A stretch of DNA of 16,287 bases from Candidatus Adiutrix sp. (lineage in GTDB: Bacteria > Desulfobacterota > Desulfarculia > Adiutricales > Adiutricaceae). Below, piece after piece: positions 14,037 to 16,287 of the stretch. The translations under genes were made by a program, and so were the position numbers. Where the stretch lies: the NCBI GenBank assembly GCA_031283395.1, contig JAITBV010000303.1:1-16287 (forward strand), given 5' to 3'. The notes beneath the pieces were generated by a model. It was given only the letters and a program-made list of their open reading frames with translations. It was not told the origin of the DNA and searched no databases. Position 1 is the stretch's first letter; each line of letters starts with the position of its first letter.

Positions 14037-15545
14037 TCAGGCGGCCTTGTGCTCAAACTTGACGGCCAGTTCCATTATCTTCCGCTGGCTGGCCTCGGCG
14101 GCCGCGAGCTCCCCGGTGATGCGGCCGTCGCAGACCACCAGGATGCGGTCGGCCAGGCCCAGCAGCTCCGGCATTTCCGAGGAGACGAACATAATGCCGA
14201 TGCCGCTTTGCTTGAGCTTGTTCATCAGGTTGTATATCTCCACCTTGGCCGCCACGTCGATGCCGCGCGTGGGCTCGTCGAATATGACCACCCGGCTCGG
14301 CAGGGCCATCCATTTGCCCACCACCACCTTCTGCTGATTGCCGCCGGAGAGGTTGCCGGCGGCCATTTCCGGGCTGGCGGCCCTGATGTTCAAATCGGTC
14401 ATGATGGCGGCCACCAGGCCGGCTTCATCAGCCGCCGCCATCCAGCCCCCGGGGCCCACGAGGCGGCGGTCAAGGTTGGGCAGGGCGATATTTTCCCGGA
14501 TGGACAGGCCGGTGCAGAGGCCGTCCTTCTTGCGGTCTTCCGGGACCAGGGCCAGACCGGCCCGGATGGCGTCCGTGGGCTGTTCTATCTTCACGGCCTT
14601 TCCGTCTATGACCACCTCGCCCGAAGACTTGGGGTCGGCCCCGAAAAGGGCCCGGGTTATCTCGGTGCGCCCGGCACCCATAAGCCCGGCCAGGCCCACC
14701 AGCTCGCCTTCGTAAAGGTCAAAGCTTATGTCCCGCACCAGGCGCCCGGCGTTGAGGTTCCTAACCTCGAAAACCTTTTTCCCTTGCCGGCCGGGGGTCC
14801 GGGAGAACTGTTCCTTTATTTCCCGGCCCACCATGTGGGCGATTATCTGGTCCAGGGTGGTCCCGGCAAAATCCAGGCGGGTTATCAAGCGCCCGTCGCG
14901 CATGATGGTGACCCGGTCAACTATGTGTCCCAACTCCTCCAGCCGGTGGGAGATGTAGATCAGGCCGTGACCCTCGTCGCGCAGGGCGCGTATTATGCCG
15001 AAGAGGTCGTCTATTTCCCGGGCGGTCAGGGCGCTGGTCGGTTCATCCATTATCAGGATGCGGCCGCCCTGGTCCAGGGCCTTGGCTATTTCCACCATCT
15101 GCTGCTTGGAGACGGGCAGGTGGCCCACTATGGTGTCCGGGTCCAGGTCCAGCTTCAGGCGCTCCAGGGCCCGGGAGGCCCTTCGCCGCATCTCCCGGCC
15201 GGCCAGAAAGGGGCCGACGGTCAGTTCCCGGCCCAGGAATATGTTTTCCGTCACCGTGAGCTGGGCGCACATATTCAGCTCCTGGTGAATCATGACCACG
15301 CCCGCTCCCCGGGCCTTCTGGGGGGTCAGTTCGCCGGCTATCTTCCGTCCGCCGATGCTTATTTCGCCGCTGTCGGCCGTATAGACCCCGCTGAGGATCT
15401 TCATGAGGGTGGATTTGCCGGCCCCGTTTTCGCCCAACAGGGCCATGATTTCTCCGGCTTTGAGCTGAAAAGAGACATCGTCCAGGGCCTTGACCCCGGG
15501 GAAGTTCTTGTTGATATGCTCCATTTCTACCAGAAATTCGCTCAT
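14037..15545 (-). CDS. rbsA: Rbs-type sugar ABC importer ATP-binding protein (two fused ABC domains)
   Basis: The 502-aa product has two ABC domains in tandem, as in RbsA/MglA/XylG. Domain 1 has Walker A GENGAGKST (38-46), signature LPVSKQQ (143-149) and Walker B ILIMDEPTSAL (163-173) with switch SHRLEE. Domain 2 has the family-typical altered Walker A GLMGAGRT (287-294, Arg for Lys), VPEDRKKDGL, LSGGNQQ (399-405) and VIFDEPTRGID (420-430), ending in SSEMPELLGLADRILV. Family knowledge says one site carries most hydrolysis. It energises sugar uptake at the inner membrane. The ATG at 15545 (MSEFLVEM) is preferred to the in-frame TTG at 15551; the Shine-Dalgarno is weak (AAGGTGG, rather far upstream). 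It is the first gene after a strong promoter at 15600-15628. The exact sugar is unknown, so the symbol denotes family rather than substrate. Confidence 0.94.
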   Translation of the reverse strand: MSEFLVEMEHINKNFPGVKALDDVSFQLKAGEIMALLGENGAGKSTLMKILSGVYTADSGEISIGGRKIAGELTPQKARGAGVVMIHQELNMCAQLTVTENIFLGRELTVGPFLAGREMRRRASRALERLKLDLDPDTIVGHLPVSKQQMVEIAKALDQGGRILIMDEPTSALTAREIDDLFGIIRALRDEGHGLIYISHRLEELGHIVDRVTIMRDGRLITRLDFAGTTLDQIIAHMVGREIKEQFSRTPGRQGKKVFEVRNLNAGRLVRDISFDLYEGELVGLAGLMGAGRTEITRALFGADPKSSGEVVIDGKAVKIEQPTDAIRAGLALVPEDRKKDGLCTGLSIRENIALPNLDRRLVGPGGWMAAADEAGLVAAIMTDLNIRAASPEMAAGNLSGGNQQKVVVGKWMALPSRVVIFDEPTRGIDVAAKVEIYNLMNKLKQSGIGIMFVSSEMPELLGLADRILVVCDGRITGELAAAEASQRKIMELAVKFEHKAA

Positions 15546-15572
15546 GGCCAACCGGGCCCCACCTTCGGATCA

Positions 15573-15597
15573 GCGCGAAACCGCCGAATATTCGCGC
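15573..15597. repeat. Inverted repeat and 10-bp palindrome at the predicted transcription start
   Basis: GCGCGAA (15573-15579) is repeated inverted as TTCGCGC (15591-15597). The second arm overlaps the perfect palindrome CGAATATTCG (15585-15594), which lies over the expected start site of the importer transcript. It could be a second operator or a leader hairpin. Short repeats of this size also arise by chance in GC-rich DNA. Confidence 0.35.
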
Positions 15598-15599
15598 CC

Positions 15600-15628
15600 A
15601 TTATAGGCCAGGCCGCCCGGCCTGGCAA
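15600..15628 (-). promoter_or_regulatory. Strong sigma70-type promoter of the sugar importer operon
   Basis: On the reverse strand TTGCCA (15623-15628, 5/6) and TATAAT (15600-15605, 6/6) are separated by exactly 17 nt. The predicted start is near 15593, giving a leader of about 48 nt to the ATPase ATG. It lies in the gap between the cupin gene (stop at 15646-15648) and the ATPase gene, where a promoter is expected. The spacer is filled by a palindrome. Confidence 0.75.
15607..15626. repeat. GC-rich palindrome in the promoter spacer, candidate operator
   Basis: GCCAGGCC (15607-15614) and GGCCTGGC (15619-15626) form a perfect 8-bp inverted repeat around a 4-nt centre, extendable to 9 bp. It covers most of the -35/-10 spacer and overlaps the -35 hexamer. 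A dimeric repressor bound here would block RNA polymerase. No U-tract follows on either strand, so it is a poor intrinsic terminator for the cupin gene. No regulator gene is visible in the window. Confidence 0.55.
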
Positions 15629-15645
15629 GCAAGGCGAAAGACAGG

Positions 15646-16287
15646 CTAAAAACGCCTGATAAGCCCGGCGGCGTCCGGGTTGTCGGGCCCCAGGTGCTTG
15701 AGCATGACCAAATCTTCGCAGTCGCTGTGGTTTTCAATGACCACGCCCTGTCGCGCGGCGGCCTCGGTGACGAACATCTCGTCGCGGGTCAATTGGCCGA
15801 AGCGGATCATGGCCGGGGTCTCGACGGGAACCTGGTTAAGCCGGCCGTGGCCCTGGATCATTATCAGGCCGTAGCTTCCGCCATCGGTTATGGTCACCCG
15901 GCGGCCGGGACGGACGGTCAGTTCCTTGGCGCAGAACAAGTCCGTGCCGTAAACCACCCAGGTCTCGCGGAAGCCCCTTTCGGCCATGAGGCCTTCCTCG
16001 GCCACGGGCACCGGCCTTAGGAAATAGTGTTCCCGGAAATGCGGGTCCACGTTCTTCTCCCAATCCAGGACGCCGAGTATAAAGTCGTAGTCGCCGCGCC
16101 TGTCGGGCGGCACGTATTTCAAGAGGGCCGAAAGGTCGGCGGGCCGCCCCTCCACCTGGGATTGGAAGAAGAGGGCCGCGTCGCTGGCCCGCTGGGGCTC
16201 GTAGGTCAGAAGTGAGCCGGGGGCGTGGAGGACGCCCGGCGGCACGTTCCAGCCCGTGCCCAGTTCCAGCCGGAAGGCCCGGGAGAG
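15646..16287 (-). CDS. Bicupin protein, C-terminal 213 residues (5' end outside window); possible sugar-phosphate isomerase-like enzyme
   Basis: The frame is open from the window edge to TAG at 15646-15648. A GTG at 16245 could be read as a start but is internal: the coding continues upstream as LSRAFRLELGTGWN. The visible part begins with a cupin motif-2-like stretch, GWNVPPGVLHAPGSLLTYEPQ, whose Pro-Pro-Gly and His21 suit a metal site. A second cupin-like beta domain follows at about 125-205 of the visible part (FCAKELTVRPGRRVTITDGGSYGLIMIQGHGRLN... VETPAMIRFGQ), with fewer metal ligands. A double cupin next to a sugar importer suggests an isomerase/epimerase of the mannose-6-phosphate isomerase or lyxose isomerase type, or a sugar sensor; this is inference from context. 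It precedes the importer genes on the same strand, separated by their own promoter. Confidence 0.72.
   Translation of the reverse strand, partial: LSRAFRLELGTGWNVPPGVLHAPGSLLTYEPQRASDAALFFQSQVEGRPADLSALLKYVPPDRRGDYDFILGVLDWEKNVDPHFREHYFLRPVPVAEEGLMAERGFRETWVVYGTDLFCAKELTVRPGRRVTITDGGSYGLIMIQGHGRLNQVPVETPAMIRFGQLTRDEMFVTEAAARQGVVIENHSDCEDLVMLKHLGPDNPDAAGLIRRF

Noticed and set aside
15607..15626. Palindrome read as an intrinsic terminator of the cupin gene
   Set aside because: No U-rich run follows it on the reverse strand; instead the -10 TATAAT comes next. An operator or promoter element fits better.
13422..15659. A 745-codon forward-strand open frame opposite the ABC ATPase and permease genes
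   Set aside because: It lies antisense to two unmistakable ABC transporter genes. Its translation is a Gly/His/Gln/Asp-rich string without domains, as expected when GC-rich codon bias removes stop codons from the complementary frame.
16243..16245. GTG as the start of the cupin gene
   Set aside because: The same frame continues to the window edge with sensible cupin sequence (LELGTGWN before PPGVLH), so the gene is truncated by the window rather than starting there.
1..16287. Mobile elements, CRISPR arrays, tRNA or rRNA genes
   Set aside because: I found no transposase or integrase motifs, no regularly spaced direct repeats, and no tRNA-like cloverleaf or rRNA signature. The frequent CTGGCC words reflect Leu-Ala codon bias, not a repeat family.

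Overview
The window is GC-rich, densely coding bacterial DNA. Its codon use is dominated by CTG and GCC, it uses some GTG and TTG starts, and it carries a PyrK-dependent class 1B dihydroorotate dehydrogenase, two envelope proteins and a Sel1-repeat protein. This fits a GC-rich Gram-negative anaerobe or facultative anaerobe, for example a Desulfobacterota (delta-proteobacterial) lineage. That placement is an inference from style, since no rRNA or marker gene is present.

Forward block (1-11978). Ten same-strand genes follow each other with gaps of 83 nt or less. In order they are: the C-terminus of a membrane protein; a secreted Sel1-repeat protein; a PgeF/YfiH-family enzyme; pyrK; pyrD; a membrane-anchored envelope protein of unknown function; a lipoprotein that shares its C-terminal region; a 925-aa protein that looks like an SF1 helicase plus phospholipase-D fusion with its catalytic motifs lost; a spermidine-synthase-like protein; and a PfkB sugar kinase. 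The chain pgeF-pyrK-pyrD-envelope gene is linked by 4-nt start/stop overlaps, as is the pseudo-helicase/SpeE-like pair, so translational coupling is likely. A near-consensus promoter inside the end of the envelope-protein gene could restart transcription at the lipoprotein gene.

Convergence (11977-12038). A strong GC-rich hairpin followed by two smaller inverted repeats separates the forward block from the reverse block. The hairpin probably terminates transcription in both directions.

Reverse block (16287-12033). The order is bicupin protein (cut by the window edge), ATPase, permease, binding protein. The last three form an RbsACB-type sugar ABC importer. A near-perfect sigma70-type promoter lies before the ATPase gene, and a GC-rich palindrome fills its spacer, so this looks like a repressible transporter operon. 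The cupin protein and the convergent PfkB kinase could handle the imported sugar, but the substrate cannot be read from the sequence.

The most unusual item is the 925-aa protein at 7359-10136. It keeps an apparently complete helicase/PLD/zinc-ribbon layout while Walker A, the DEAD/DEAS-type box, the arginine-finger motif and the HKD motif are all changed. It is translationally coupled to a SpeE-like protein that lacks the aminopropyltransferase signature.
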